Assembly: GCA_028287115.1 (NCBI GenBank)
Contig: JAQBQF010000366.1
Location: 1-54,870, forward strand
Direction of reading: 5' to 3'
Length of the DNA stretch: 54,870 nucleotides
From: Myxococcales bacterium
Lineage (GTDB): Bacteria > Myxococcota_A > Polyangia > Haliangiales > Haliangiaceae
Shown here piece by piece: positions 1-8,095 of the stretch. The position numbers and the translations under genes are program-made. The notes beneath the pieces are model-generated. The model had not been told where the DNA came from. It was given only the letters and a program-made list of their open reading frames with translations, and ran no database searches. Positions within the stretch are counted from its first letter, which is position 1, and every line of letters begins with the position of its first letter.

Positions 1-1761
1 CACCGCGACGGCTCCTACGATCCACCGGTCGCGTGTGCGCCGGATCAGACGTGCGATCCGAACAATGGATGCATTGTCTGCGTGCCCGACCAGCCGTACT
101 GCAGCGCCACGGGCCAAGAAGTCCTGCAATGCAACAGCTCCGGCACCGGCGGTACGCACGTCAAGGACTGCCCGGCGGACGCGGTGTGTTCCGGTGGTGA
201 CTGCAAGACGCCGTGCGACGCGGCGCTCGACCATCCATCGAACGTCGGCTGTGAGTTCTGGGCGGTCGATCTCGATAACGAGGCCTTCACGCTCAATGGC
301 ATCACGAACAACGCAGCATCAGCGCAGTTCGCGATCGTCGCTGCGAACAACAACGACTACCCGGTGACGGTGACGATCACGAAGAACGGCGCGCGCGTGG
401 GTGCGCCGCTGAGCGAGCTTGCCGTGGCGAGCGCGAGCGTACCGCCGCACACCGCGAGCCGGATCGATTTGCCACAGCGCGAGGTCGACGGCTCGATGGG
501 CCAGAACGGTACGTACACGCAGAACAGCGGCACGGGCACGTTCGTATCGCCGCACGCCTTTCACGTCGTGACATCGGCTCCGGTCGTCGTCTACCAGTTC
601 AACCCGATCATCCAGCAGTTCTCCAACGACGCCTCGACGCTGATCCCCATCCAGGCGCTCGGCATGGACTACGTCGTGATCGGCTATCCGACGGCAAATC
701 CCTGTGGCGATCCGAACTTTCAGATCGAGTCGATTCCCGATCACAGCTCGGTCACGATCGTCGCGTCCGAGGACGACACGACGGTGACCGTGATCCCGAC
801 GCATCCGATCGCGGCATCCGGTGGCGATTCCGGGATGGTGATCCCTCGCACCGCACGAGGCGATACGCTGACGCTGCACCTGTCGCGCTACACGGTCGTC
901 AACCTCGAGAGCGATCAGCCGACGAGCGACATCTTCGCGTGCATCAACTCCGGTCAGAACGGCGACTTCACGGGGACCGAGGTGCGGTCCGACAAGCCCG
1001 TCGTCGTGTTCACGTCCGGAGAGCGCGGCGCCGGATTCGGCGGCGCGGACAACGTCGTCTACCCGCCCGACTGGGATCCGATGACCGACGACGTGTGCTG
1101 CACCGATCACCTCGAAGAGCAACTGTTCCCGGTCACCGCGCTCGGCAGGGAATTCGCGGTCGCGCGCAGCCCGCTCCGGTCGACCGATGCGACCGGCTGG
1201 AAGGAGCCCGACATCGTCCGCGTGCTCGCGACCGTCGACAACACGCACGTCACGACGAACCTGCCGGCGCCGAACAACGCGTTCGTGCTAATGGCCAAGC
1301 AACAAAAGTCGTTCGCGGCGACCGCGGGTTTCACGCTGTCCTCCGATCAAGCGGTCGAGGTCGCGCAGTACCTCGTGTCGCAGCACTTCGTGAAGCACGG
1401 CTACATCGGCGATCCAAGCCAGCTGCTGATTCCTGCAGCCGAGCAGCACCGCAAGGACTACGTGTTCCTGATCCCGGCGACGTTTCAGGCGAACTACATC
1501 GTGTTCGCGAAGCCGGTCGACGCGATGGTCGTGCTCGACGGCTCGCCGCTCGCGACGCAAGAACAGTCGGGCTGCGTGACGGCCCCGATCGGAACGATCC
1601 AGGGCACGGTCTACGAGCAGGTCACGTGCCCGGCGCACGAAGGCCATCACATCGCGACCGCGAACAAGCCGTTCGGGCTCTCGGTGTACGGCTACTACAA
1701 CGTCGGCTCGTACGCGTTCGTCGGCGGCAGCGACGTCAAGATCATCAATCCGATCTTGTAG
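1..1761 (+). CDS. IgGFc-binding-type secreted protein, 5'-truncated by window edge
   Basis: The frame is open from base 1, so the gene starts outside the window; an internal ATG at 82 is not a credible start because Cys-rich coding sequence precedes it. The visible 586 residues begin with a Cys-rich stretch (several CxxC-like pairs within the first 75 residues). A long beta-rich part follows, resembling the IgGFc-binding N-terminal domain family: repeated phrases such as VVVYQFNP, SRYTVVNLES, KPVVVFTSGERG and a C-terminal HEGHHIATANKPFGLSVYGY. In that family the 'T-x-KPFGLSVYGY' ending is typical. Members are secreted or surface proteins of myxobacteria and animals; the ligand is unknown here. 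No membrane anchor is visible at the C-terminus, so it is probably released or held by the missing N-terminus. Confidence 0.8.
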   Translation, partial: HRDGSYDPPVACAPDQTCDPNNGCIVCVPDQPYCSATGQEVLQCNSSGTGGTHVKDCPADAVCSGGDCKTPCDAALDHPSNVGCEFWAVDLDNEAFTLNGITNNAASAQFAIVAANNNDYPVTVTITKNGARVGAPLSELAVASASVPPHTASRIDLPQREVDGSMGQNGTYTQNSGTGTFVSPHAFHVVTSAPVVVYQFNPIIQQFSNDASTLIPIQALGMDYVVIGYPTANPCGDPNFQIESIPDHSSVTIVASEDDTTVTVIPTHPIAASGGDSGMVIPRTARGDTLTLHLSRYTVVNLESDQPTSDIFACINSGQNGDFTGTEVRSDKPVVVFTSGERGAGFGGADNVVYPPDWDPMTDDVCCTDHLEEQLFPVTALGREFAVARSPLRSTDATGWKEPDIVRVLATVDNTHVTTNLPAPNNAFVLMAKQQKSFAATAGFTLSSDQAVEVAQYLVSQHFVKHGYIGDPSQLLIPAAEQHRKDYVFLIPATFQANYIVFAKPVDAMVVLDGSPLATQEQSGCVTAPIGTIQGTVYEQVTCPAHEGHHIATANKPFGLSVYGYYNVGSYAFVGGSDVKIINPIL

Positions 1762-1783
1762 GGGGTTTACGTTTACGAGGCCG

Positions 1784-2452
1784 TTAGCTCGTCCTCGATA
1801 GCTGCGCCAGGCGCTCGGCGTGCCGCGGAGCGACGCGCGCGCGCATCTGCTCGACGAGGGCGGCCGTCGCGACACGCGGATGACCGGCGCCGAACGGTGG
1901 CGCCGGGTCATATTCGATCTGGAGCTGGATCTGTTCGGCGACGTCGCGTCCGGACACCGCCGCGGCGATCGCGAGCGCCGCCTCGATGCCCGCGGTGACG
2001 CCCGCGCCCGTGATCCGATTGCGATCCGTCACGATGCGCTCGTCGACGGGGATCGCACCGACGAGCGGCAGTAGATCATGAAACGCCCAGTGCGTCGTCG
2101 CGCGATAACCGCGCAGCAGTCCGGCGGCGCCGAGCAGCAGCGAGCCCGTGCATGCGGAGGTCACCCACTTCGCGCTGTCGCCCGCGGCGCGGACCCACGC
2201 GAGCGTCTCCGCGTCGTCGGTCGCGGCGATCTGGCCGTAGCCACCGGGCACGAACAGCACATCCGGCGCGGGCAACTCGGCGAACGTCGTCGTCGGCACG
2301 ATCGCCATGCCGGTTTCGGAGATCACGGGATCGAGCTTCTTGGCGACGAGGTGAACCCTCGCATCGGGCATACGCGCGAGCACCTCGTGCGGTCCCGTCA
2401 GATCGAGCTGGGTCAGCTGCGGAAACAGCAACATTCCGATCTCGAGCGTCAT
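1784..2452 (-). CDS. DJ-1/PfpI family protein, isonitrile-hydratase-like
   Basis: A protein of 222 residues with the class I glutamine amidotransferase-like fold of the DJ-1/PfpI family. The nucleophile elbow is SACTGSLLLGAAGLL with Cys near residue 99, followed by the ATTHW segment. An N-terminal FPQLTQLDLTGPHEVLARMP matches InhA-type isonitrile hydratases and the amidase part of FtrA/GlxA regulators. There is no AraC DNA-binding domain, so it is the stand-alone enzyme form. ATG at 2452 is chosen; ATG at 2464 would add four residues. It converges on the IgGFc-type gene and is divergent from the lipoprotein at 2601. The substrate cannot be read from the sequence: isonitrile hydration is a family analogy, and glyoxalase or protease-like activity remains possible. 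Confidence 0.85.
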   Translation of the reverse strand: MTLEIGMLLFPQLTQLDLTGPHEVLARMPDARVHLVAKKLDPVISETGMAIVPTTTFAELPAPDVLFVPGGYGQIAATDDAETLAWVRAAGDSAKWVTSACTGSLLLGAAGLLRGYRATTHWAFHDLLPLVGAIPVDERIVTDRNRITGAGVTAGIEAALAIAAAVSGRDVAEQIQLQIEYDPAPPFGAGHPRVATAALVEQMRARVAPRHAERLAQLSRTS

Positions 2453-2490
2453 GGGGGTGAGCATACCGGGCGGCGGCTTCGCTCGGAACC

Positions 2491-2520
2491 AGAACCGCAA
2501 AGACGCAAAGATCGTAACCG
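2491..2520. repeat. Short CGCAAAG-type tandem repeat, copy 1
   Basis: In the 148-bp divergent gap there is a tandem of the heptamer-like unit (C)CGCAAAG: CCGCAAAG, ACGCAAAG, then a decayed ATCGTAAC. The same unit recurs in a longer array at 5741-5800. Such purine-rich CGCAAAG tandems occur between genes in many high-GC bacteria. No gene or known function is assigned. Confidence 0.55.
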
Positions 2521-2600
2521 TCCGATCAGCGACGTGGGCTTCGCCAGTTCGCGGGTTCGCGCAACGACCCTGCGCTGTAGCGGTGTTAGGTTTGCGCGCG

Positions 2601-3650
2601 GTGAGAATCAACCTATGGTCGCGGCGTCTTCCGAGCGTGCAAGGCTTCGGTGTGATCCTCGTCGCGATGGCCCTGGCGTCGTGCCGCGGTCGCGCCTCGG
2701 GGCATGATGAGGCGAGCGGGCGGGCGCCGCCTCGCGAGATGGTCGCGGGGTCGTCTCCCACCGCCGGCGGGGCGGTCGGGCATCGCCACGCCGAGATCAA
2801 GGGTGCGATCTGGCGCTCGCACGCGGGCGCCGCGCCCGTCGAGCTCGTAGGAGGGCACGGCGAGCTCGATCCCGTGCAACGGCTCTGGGGCGCGTCGGCG
2901 ACCGACATCTATGCGGCCGCGTGGGACGATCCTGGCCACGGGCTTCTGCACTCGAAGGGCGACGGCGTCTGGTCGCACGAGCCGCTGAACGAACGCCGGC
3001 TGTTCGGTGTGTGGGGCTCAAGCGCGCGCGATGTTTATGTCGCCAACGGCGGCATCCTCCACAAACGCGGCGATAGCCATTGGGAGCGCGAGGAGGCGCA
3101 CACATTCGTGCGAGCGTTCTGGGGCTCGGGACCGCACGACGTGTGGGCGGTCGGCGACGGCGGCACGGTCATGCATTCGACCGGCGACGGCAAGTGGACG
3201 GTGCAGTCGATCGGCAAGGACGCGCTCGTGCTCGCGATCTGGGGCTCGGGCCCGCACGACATCTACGTCGCCGGCGAAGACCAGATCTATCACTCGATCG
3301 GCGACGGGAAGTGGGCACCGCAGATCTTGCCGAGCAAGTACCGGGTCCAGATCCACGACTTGTGGGGCTCGGGCCCGAACGATGTCTACGCGGTCGCAGC
3401 CGGACTGTTTCACTCGACCGGCAACGGCGACTGGACGCGGCTCGAGATCGATGGGCTCGAGACCCCCGATGCGGTGTGGGGTAACGGCAAGGAGCTGTAC
3501 GTCGGCACGTCTCACGGCGTGTTCGTGCGGCGCGGCGACGCGTGGTCGCCGCTGCCGCCTGGCCCAGAGGGTGTGCACGCGCTGTGGGGCGTCGGCGATG
3601 ACCTCTACATCGGCACCGAGCAGTTCACCGAGTGGACGACGCCGGAGTGA
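2601..3650 (+). CDS. Lipoprotein with W-G-S-G-x-x-D-V repeats (predicted beta-propeller)
   Basis: The GTG at 2601 gives an Arg-rich n-region, a hydrophobic stretch (GFGVILVAMALASC) and a lipobox ending at Cys, so a lipoprotein of 349 residues is predicted; longer in-frame starts would bury the signal peptide. From about residue 90 the chain repeats a roughly 40-residue unit built on LWGSGPxDVYAVxxxGxxxHSTGDGKW, about seven times, with the Trp-Gly and Asp positions best kept. These repeats are widespread in myxobacterial lipoproteins and are expected to form beta-propeller blades. The role is unknown. It is followed at 3660 by an IS66 remnant in the opposite orientation. Confidence 0.8.
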   Translation: MRINLWSRRLPSVQGFGVILVAMALASCRGRASGHDEASGRAPPREMVAGSSPTAGGAVGHRHAEIKGAIWRSHAGAAPVELVGGHGELDPVQRLWGASATDIYAAAWDDPGHGLLHSKGDGVWSHEPLNERRLFGVWGSSARDVYVANGGILHKRGDSHWEREEAHTFVRAFWGSGPHDVWAVGDGGTVMHSTGDGKWTVQSIGKDALVLAIWGSGPHDIYVAGEDQIYHSIGDGKWAPQILPSKYRVQIHDLWGSGPNDVYAVAAGLFHSTGNGDWTRLEIDGLETPDAVWGNGKELYVGTSHGVFVRRGDAWSPLPPGPEGVHALWGVGDDLYIGTEQFTEWTTPE

Positions 3651-3659
3651 GCCGAGGCG

Positions 3660-3887
3660 CTGGCCGTATCGGATCGCCGTCGAGATCGGGCTCTTCGGTG
3701 GGTGTCGAGGCTTCTGATGGAGCAGCCATGCGTGCAGCTGGTCTCGAATCGGTCCAGCCCGCTGCCGCCGGAGCCCGAGATGAGATCTTGTGCCGGTGAT
3801 CTCCTGCTCCTTCGCGTCGTGCTCGACCCGATAGAGGCCGAGGATCAGATCGATCCCCTCTTGCGCGATTGGCGCCGTGGGCATCAC
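3660..3887 (-). pseudogene. IS66-family transposase (TnpC) internal fragment
   Basis: Read on the minus strand, about 76 codons match the middle of IS66 TnpC transposases: LGLYRVEHDAKEQ, then LGLRRQRAGPIRDQLHAWL, then RHPPKSPISTAIRYG. In intact elements this is followed by the sequence around the catalytic Glu and an IDNN motif; here the homology stops at about 3660, ten bases beyond the stop of the lipoprotein gene. Upstream (about 3906) an in-frame TAG interrupts the frame. No terminal inverted repeats or partner tnpA/tnpB were seen. It is a decayed remnant that fills the whole gap between 3651 and 3964. Confidence 0.75.
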
Positions 3888-3964
3888 GGCCGTACACGGT
3901 ACAGGCGATCGCTATCGGCGTGTCCGCGAGATGCGCGCGGCCGGAAATGTGACTAGCCTGGGGC

Positions 3965-5389
3965 GTGGCAGTTCCCCCGGCGATTCGCGATGCGTACGAC
4001 CCCGAACGATTTCGCGCGGACGGGTATCGAGTGGTCGATGTCATCACCGAGGCCCTCGCGGGATGGCAGCGCCGAGAAGGCGTCGTGTTGCCGTGGCGCG
4101 CACCGGCCGAAGCGCGTGCCGCATGGGCGAGCGAACCGTTCGGCGGCGGCGATCTCGCGGCCGACCTGAAGCGGATCCTCGCCGCTTCGACCGCGCTCGC
4201 GCATCCGCGCTGCATGGGGCATCAGGTGCCGCCGCCGCTACCGGGCGCCGCGCTCGCCGAGCTCGTGTCCGCGATCCTCAATAACGGGACCTCGATCATC
4301 GAGATGGGACCGGCCGGTGCGCCGATCGAGCTCGCCGTGATCGATTGGATGTGTCGCAAGCTCGGCTATCCGTCCGAGGCGACCGGCGTGCTGACCTCAG
4401 GCGGCTCGCTCGGCAACCTGACCGCGCTACTCGCGATGCGGCAAGCTCACGCCGGCTTCGATGCCTGGAAGGCCGGTGCGCATGCGGGCCCGCCGCTCGC
4501 GGTCGTGACGTCGAGCGAGGCGCACTACTCGGTCGCGCGCACGCTGCGGATCATGGGGTGGGGCGATGGCGGCGCGATCGCGGCACCTCCTGACGACAAC
4601 CATCATCTGACCGCGCGCGCCGTCGAGCGCGCCCTCGAGACGGCCGGTGATCGCCGGGTGATCGGAATCATCGCCGCCGCGTCCTCGACGGCAACCGGCT
4701 CGTTCGATCCACTCGACGAGCTCGCGGATCTCGCGGCGCGCCGAGGGCTATGGCTGCATGTCGATGCGGCGCACGGCGGTAGTGTCGCACTCTCGGCTGC
4801 GCACCGCGGCAAGCTGCGCGGGATCGAGCGCGCGGACTCCGTCGTGTGGGACGCTCACAAGTTGATGATGATGCCCGCGCTCGTCACCGCGGTGCTGTTC
4901 AAGCGCGGCGGTCATGCGTACGAGGCGTTCGCGCAGCAAGCGTCGTACATGTTCTCGGCGGCGACGCGCGATCAATCCTGGTGGGATCTCGGCCAGCGTA
5001 GCCTCGAGTGCACGAAGCGGATGATGGCGATCGAGGTGTGGTCGACGTTGCGCGTCCATGGCGAAGCCTGGTTCGGCGAGGTGATCGATCGCTTGTTCGA
5101 GCTGACGCGCGCCCTCGCGGATCGGGTCACCGCTGCGCCCGATTTCGAGCTCGCCCTCGTGCCCGAGGCCAACATCGTGTGCTACCGGCATCGTGCCCCG
5201 TCCGGCGCCGACTCCGACGCGCACAACCGCGAGCTGCGCAAGCGCGTCGTCGAGGATGGCCGGTTCTACATCGTCGGCACCGAGCTCGGATCGCGCTACT
5301 GGTTGCGATCGACGATCATGAACCCGTTGACCGAGCCGGCCGACTTCGACGATCTGCTCGAGCACCTGCGCACGCTATGCCCACGATAA
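3965..5389 (+). CDS. PLP-dependent group II (aromatic-L-amino-acid/glutamate-type) decarboxylase
   Basis: A protein of 474 residues with the fold-type I decarboxylase layout: N-terminal substrate lid region, GVLTSGGSLGNLTALL (cofactor phosphate region), LWLHVDAAHGGS with the Asp that pairs with the pyridine nitrogen, and VVWDAHKLMMMP with the PLP-binding Lys at about 299. The family covers DOPA/tryptophan, glutamate, 2,4-diaminobutyrate and cysteine-sulfinate decarboxylases; substrate cannot be decided from these motifs. GTG at 3965 is the start that gives the expected N-terminus. Its 3' end overlaps the next gene by 13 bp, so the two are probably translated together. Confidence 0.88.
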   Translation: MAVPPAIRDAYDPERFRADGYRVVDVITEALAGWQRREGVVLPWRAPAEARAAWASEPFGGGDLAADLKRILAASTALAHPRCMGHQVPPPLPGAALAELVSAILNNGTSIIEMGPAGAPIELAVIDWMCRKLGYPSEATGVLTSGGSLGNLTALLAMRQAHAGFDAWKAGAHAGPPLAVVTSSEAHYSVARTLRIMGWGDGGAIAAPPDDNHHLTARAVERALETAGDRRVIGIIAAASSTATGSFDPLDELADLAARRGLWLHVDAAHGGSVALSAAHRGKLRGIERADSVVWDAHKLMMMPALVTAVLFKRGGHAYEAFAQQASYMFSAATRDQSWWDLGQRSLECTKRMMAIEVWSTLRVHGEAWFGEVIDRLFELTRALADRVTAAPDFELALVPEANIVCYRHRAPSGADSDAHNRELRKRVVEDGRFYIVGTELGSRYWLRSTIMNPLTEPADFDDLLEHLRTLCPR

Positions 5390-5682
5390 CGATCTCGACC
5401 GGCGAGGGCGCGCCGCTCGTCGTCGAGTGTCCCGAAGGCGCGACGCTGTTCGAGGCGGGCGCGAAGGTGACGGCCGGGATCGAGACCGCGTGTGTCGGCA
5501 AAGGCACGTGCGGCCTGTGCCGCGTCAAGATCGTGAGCGGCGCCGAGCATCTCAATCCGTACACCGACGAAGAGAAGAAGCACCTCGGCAACGTCTATCA
5601 CCTGACGAAGGTACGGTTGTCGTGCCGTTCGAAGATCGCAGGTGACGTCTCGATCGAGATCGTGCGCAAGAAGAAGAAGTGA
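5377..5682 (+). CDS. Small [2Fe-2S] ferredoxin-like protein
   Basis: A 101-residue protein with a beta-grasp ferredoxin pattern. The cluster ligands are CVGKGTCGLC (C-x5-C-x2-C) and a distal Cys in VRLSCRSK. The C-x5-C spacing is that of adrenodoxin-like ferredoxins and of the N-terminal ferredoxin domain of corrinoid-activating (RACE/DUF4445) proteins, whose CGGKGTCGKC is very close; the plant type has C-x4-C. No ATPase domain follows, so only the electron-transfer domain is present, ending in a Lys-rich tail. The ATG lies 13 bp inside the decarboxylase gene. A redox link between the two proteins is inferred only from this overlap. Confidence 0.85.
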   Translation: MPTITISTGEGAPLVVECPEGATLFEAGAKVTAGIETACVGKGTCGLCRVKIVSGAEHLNPYTDEEKKHLGNVYHLTKVRLSCRSKIAGDVSIEIVRKKKK

Positions 5683-5740
5683 CGCCGCGCCGATCGTGTC
5701 GGTCGAGCATGACGAAGCCCGGATAAGACCGGGACCCGAT

Positions 5741-5800
5741 CGCGAAGGCCGCAAAGATCGCAAACGCCGCAAAGGCCGCAAAGGCCCAAAGATCGCAAAC
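5741..5800. repeat. CGCAAAG-type tandem repeat array, copy 2
   Basis: In the 214-bp gap between the ferredoxin and kinase stop codons lies a run of units such as CCGCAAAG, ATCGCAAA, CGCCGCAAAG, GCCGCAAAG, GCCCAAAG and ATCGCAAAC, in the same family as the short copy at 2491-2520. The rest of the gap shows no gene. Confidence 0.6.
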
Positions 5801-5896
5801 AGGAAGTTTTCGGACCCTCCCTCGGCGACAACGGCCGCACCAAGGCGAGCATGGAGGTCGTTCTGAACGCGCTCACGTGGCGGGGCTTGCGATCGC

Positions 5897-8029
5897 TCAG
5901 TGTCCGCCGAGTGTGGTCGCGACCGAGCTGAGCTTGCCGTCCTCGATGTCGGCGTCGAGACTCCAGGTCGCCTTCGGATTGACGAGCTTCAGGTGTTGGC
6001 GCCCGACCGGAAGCCGCATCGCATCGGGGCTCCCGGCGTTGCCGATCACGGCGCCTTTGAAAAAGACCTTGGCGAAGCACGTACACTTGATCTGCAGCCG
6101 GCCGTAACGCGTCACCGGTTTCAACACGCGGCTGAGCGCGAGCGTCTTCCCGGCGACGAGATCGATCTTGAGCTTCTGGGTCTCGAAGCCGGTCTTGCCG
6201 ATCGTGAGCTCGGCATGGCTCTGCGCCGGCACCGGCTTCTGCAGCGGCGTGTCGCCGAGCGGCTGACCGCCGAGCGAGACTTGTGCGCCGCTCGGATCCG
6301 TCTTGACGTCGAGCGTCGCGGGCGCGGCGGTGAGCTGAGGCGTGATCACGAGCGTCTGCCCCGGCTTCACGGCGCGGTCTTCCTCGATCGTCGTGTAGCC
6401 GGCGAGCGCGATCTCGAGGTGAACCTTCGCGTTCGCCACGACGGGCGCACTCTGCCGGCCGGTCCCGAGCACTTTGCGATCGAGCGAGACGGTTGCCGCC
6501 GCGGGCGTCGGATCGATCTCGATGAACTGCTTCGTCTCCGTCAGCCCGCCGTCATCCCCGACGGGAACCACCGCAATCCCGCGATCGCCGTGGCGCAGCT
6601 TCATGCCGATGCCGATGCCGCCGGCCGCGAGCAGGAGCACCGCCACGCCGCTCACGACACGCCGCCGCCTCGAGCCGGTGGTGACATCGGCGGTCGTGCT
6701 CGCCGTCCGGCTGCGCGAGCTGTCCTCGATCGCTTCGGGCTCGGCTTTCGGCACCGCGCCGGTCGGCGGACCTCCGACCTCGGTGTGTCGATCGAGATCG
6801 CGCTTGCCGAGCAGCTTGTGCAGGCCCGAGTCCGGCGACGACGCAGACATCACCTCTTGCTGTTCGGAGTTGCGACGTGCGCGTGGTGCAGCGACCGCCG
6901 TCGGATTGTCAGCAAGATCGGCGACTTCTTCGAGCCGCGAGATCCCGTCCATGTCGATCTTACGGAACATGCCCGTCGAGACTTCGCCGCGCTCGACGGT
7001 CGCCGTGCTCGGTGGCTTGTTGTTCGTGACCGCCGTGCGGCGCGCGACCGACTTCTCCGCCTGACCGAGCTGCTTGCGGATCACGTCGTCGAGCTGCTGG
7101 CCCGATCCGGAGATCCGCTTCGCCGGCAGCACGCTCGCGACACACTCCGCGACGTCGAGAGCCGTCGCCATGATGCTCGACTCGTACGACAGCTCGATCA
7201 GCTGTCGCAGCACGATCGCGGGCCGCACCGGACGATCGATCGGCTTGCGCGACAGCGGGCCGGCGAGGATCTCGTCGAGACGCGACGGCAAGCTCGGGCG
7301 CAGCGAGCTCGCCTTCGGGATCAGCATCGTCTCGATGTTCTTGATGATGTCCTCGGCTTCTTCGCCGGGAAACAGCTTTTCGCCGGTGAACAGCTCGAAC
7401 AACACCGACGCCGCCGAGAACATGTCGCTGCGCGTATCGAGCGTGTCGCCGCGCGCCTGTTCGGGCGACATGTAGCGCCACTTGCCCATCACCTTGCGAA
7501 TCCCCGGGCCGCCGGCCTTGTGCGGCGACGCCGCGACCGCGATCCCGAAGTCGCCGAGCTTCACTTCGCCGGCGCGCGAGATCAGGATGTTCGAAGGCGA
7601 GACATCGCGGTGCACGACGTTGTGGCCGTGCGCGAAGTCGAGCGCGCGGATGATCTCGATCGCGATGTGAAACGCCGCCGGCAGCGGGATCAGCCGGCCT
7701 TCATCTTTGTATTTCCTGTTGAGCTGCGCGAGATCGAGCCCGTCGACGAACTCCATCGCGATGAACAGCGATTCTCCGATCCGCCCGAAGTCGAACACCT
7801 GGACGACGTTCGCGTGCGACAGCTTGACCGCGACCTTGGCCTCCGCGATGAACCGCGCTTCGAACTCCGGGTCGCGCGCCAGCTCGGGCAAGATCCGCTT
7901 GATCGCGAGGGTTTTCTCGAACCCGTGCGCTCCATAGGCCTTCGCGAGGAACACCTCGGCCATGCCCCCGATCGCGATGCGATCCAGCACGTCGTAACGT
8001 TCGAGAGATTTCTGGAGAGGCTCGTCCAT
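5897..8029 (-). CDS. Transmembrane Ser/Thr protein kinase with C-terminal PEGA-type domains
   Basis: A 710-residue protein. Residues 12-280 are a Hanks-type kinase: Gly-rich loop IGGMAEVFLAK, catalytic Lys44 in LAIKRIL, HRDVSPSN (140-147), DFGIA (160) and MSPEQ in place of APE. A long Ser/Thr-rich linker follows, then one membrane segment at about 459-477 preceded by RRRR, and a periplasmic part with PEGA-like beta units (IEIDPTPAAATVSLDRK, KTDPSGAQVSLGGQPLG). The start at 8029 puts the kinase domain at the N-terminus; upstream codons run into the divergent gene. The neighbour at 8096 is transcribed the other way across 66 bp and also has a PEGA-like domain, which suggests a shared envelope-sensing function. 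Activation-loop phosphosites cannot be assigned. Confidence 0.92.
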   Translation of the reverse strand: MDEPLQKSLERYDVLDRIAIGGMAEVFLAKAYGAHGFEKTLAIKRILPELARDPEFEARFIAEAKVAVKLSHANVVQVFDFGRIGESLFIAMEFVDGLDLAQLNRKYKDEGRLIPLPAAFHIAIEIIRALDFAHGHNVVHRDVSPSNILISRAGEVKLGDFGIAVAASPHKAGGPGIRKVMGKWRYMSPEQARGDTLDTRSDMFSAASVLFELFTGEKLFPGEEAEDIIKNIETMLIPKASSLRPSLPSRLDEILAGPLSRKPIDRPVRPAIVLRQLIELSYESSIMATALDVAECVASVLPAKRISGSGQQLDDVIRKQLGQAEKSVARRTAVTNNKPPSTATVERGEVSTGMFRKIDMDGISRLEEVADLADNPTAVAAPRARRNSEQQEVMSASSPDSGLHKLLGKRDLDRHTEVGGPPTGAVPKAEPEAIEDSSRSRTASTTADVTTGSRRRRVVSGVAVLLLAAGGIGIGMKLRHGDRGIAVVPVGDDGGLTETKQFIEIDPTPAAATVSLDRKVLGTGRQSAPVVANAKVHLEIALAGYTTIEEDRAVKPGQTLVITPQLTAAPATLDVKTDPSGAQVSLGGQPLGDTPLQKPVPAQSHAELTIGKTGFETQKLKIDLVAGKTLALSRVLKPVTRYGRLQIKCTCFAKVFFKGAVIGNAGSPDAMRLPVGRQHLKLVNPKATWSLDADIEDGKLSSVATTLGGH

Positions 8030-8095
8030 CGTGCTGCTGCCCACACCCTGGCGAGGGAACGGCCAGCCTTCCGAAAGGTGCACTATACTAAGGGA

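Noticed and set aside
3625..4222. Minus-strand frames over the start of the decarboxylase gene as part of the IS66 remnant
   Set aside because: TnpC-like residues stop at about 3887; beyond it the frames are antisense to the decarboxylase and Arg-rich without similarity.
5900..8090. Very long open frame on the plus strand opposite the Ser/Thr kinase gene
   Set aside because: It is the antisense shadow of a clear kinase in high-GC DNA; its product is Arg/Asp-rich without any motif. Only the part from 8096 is real.
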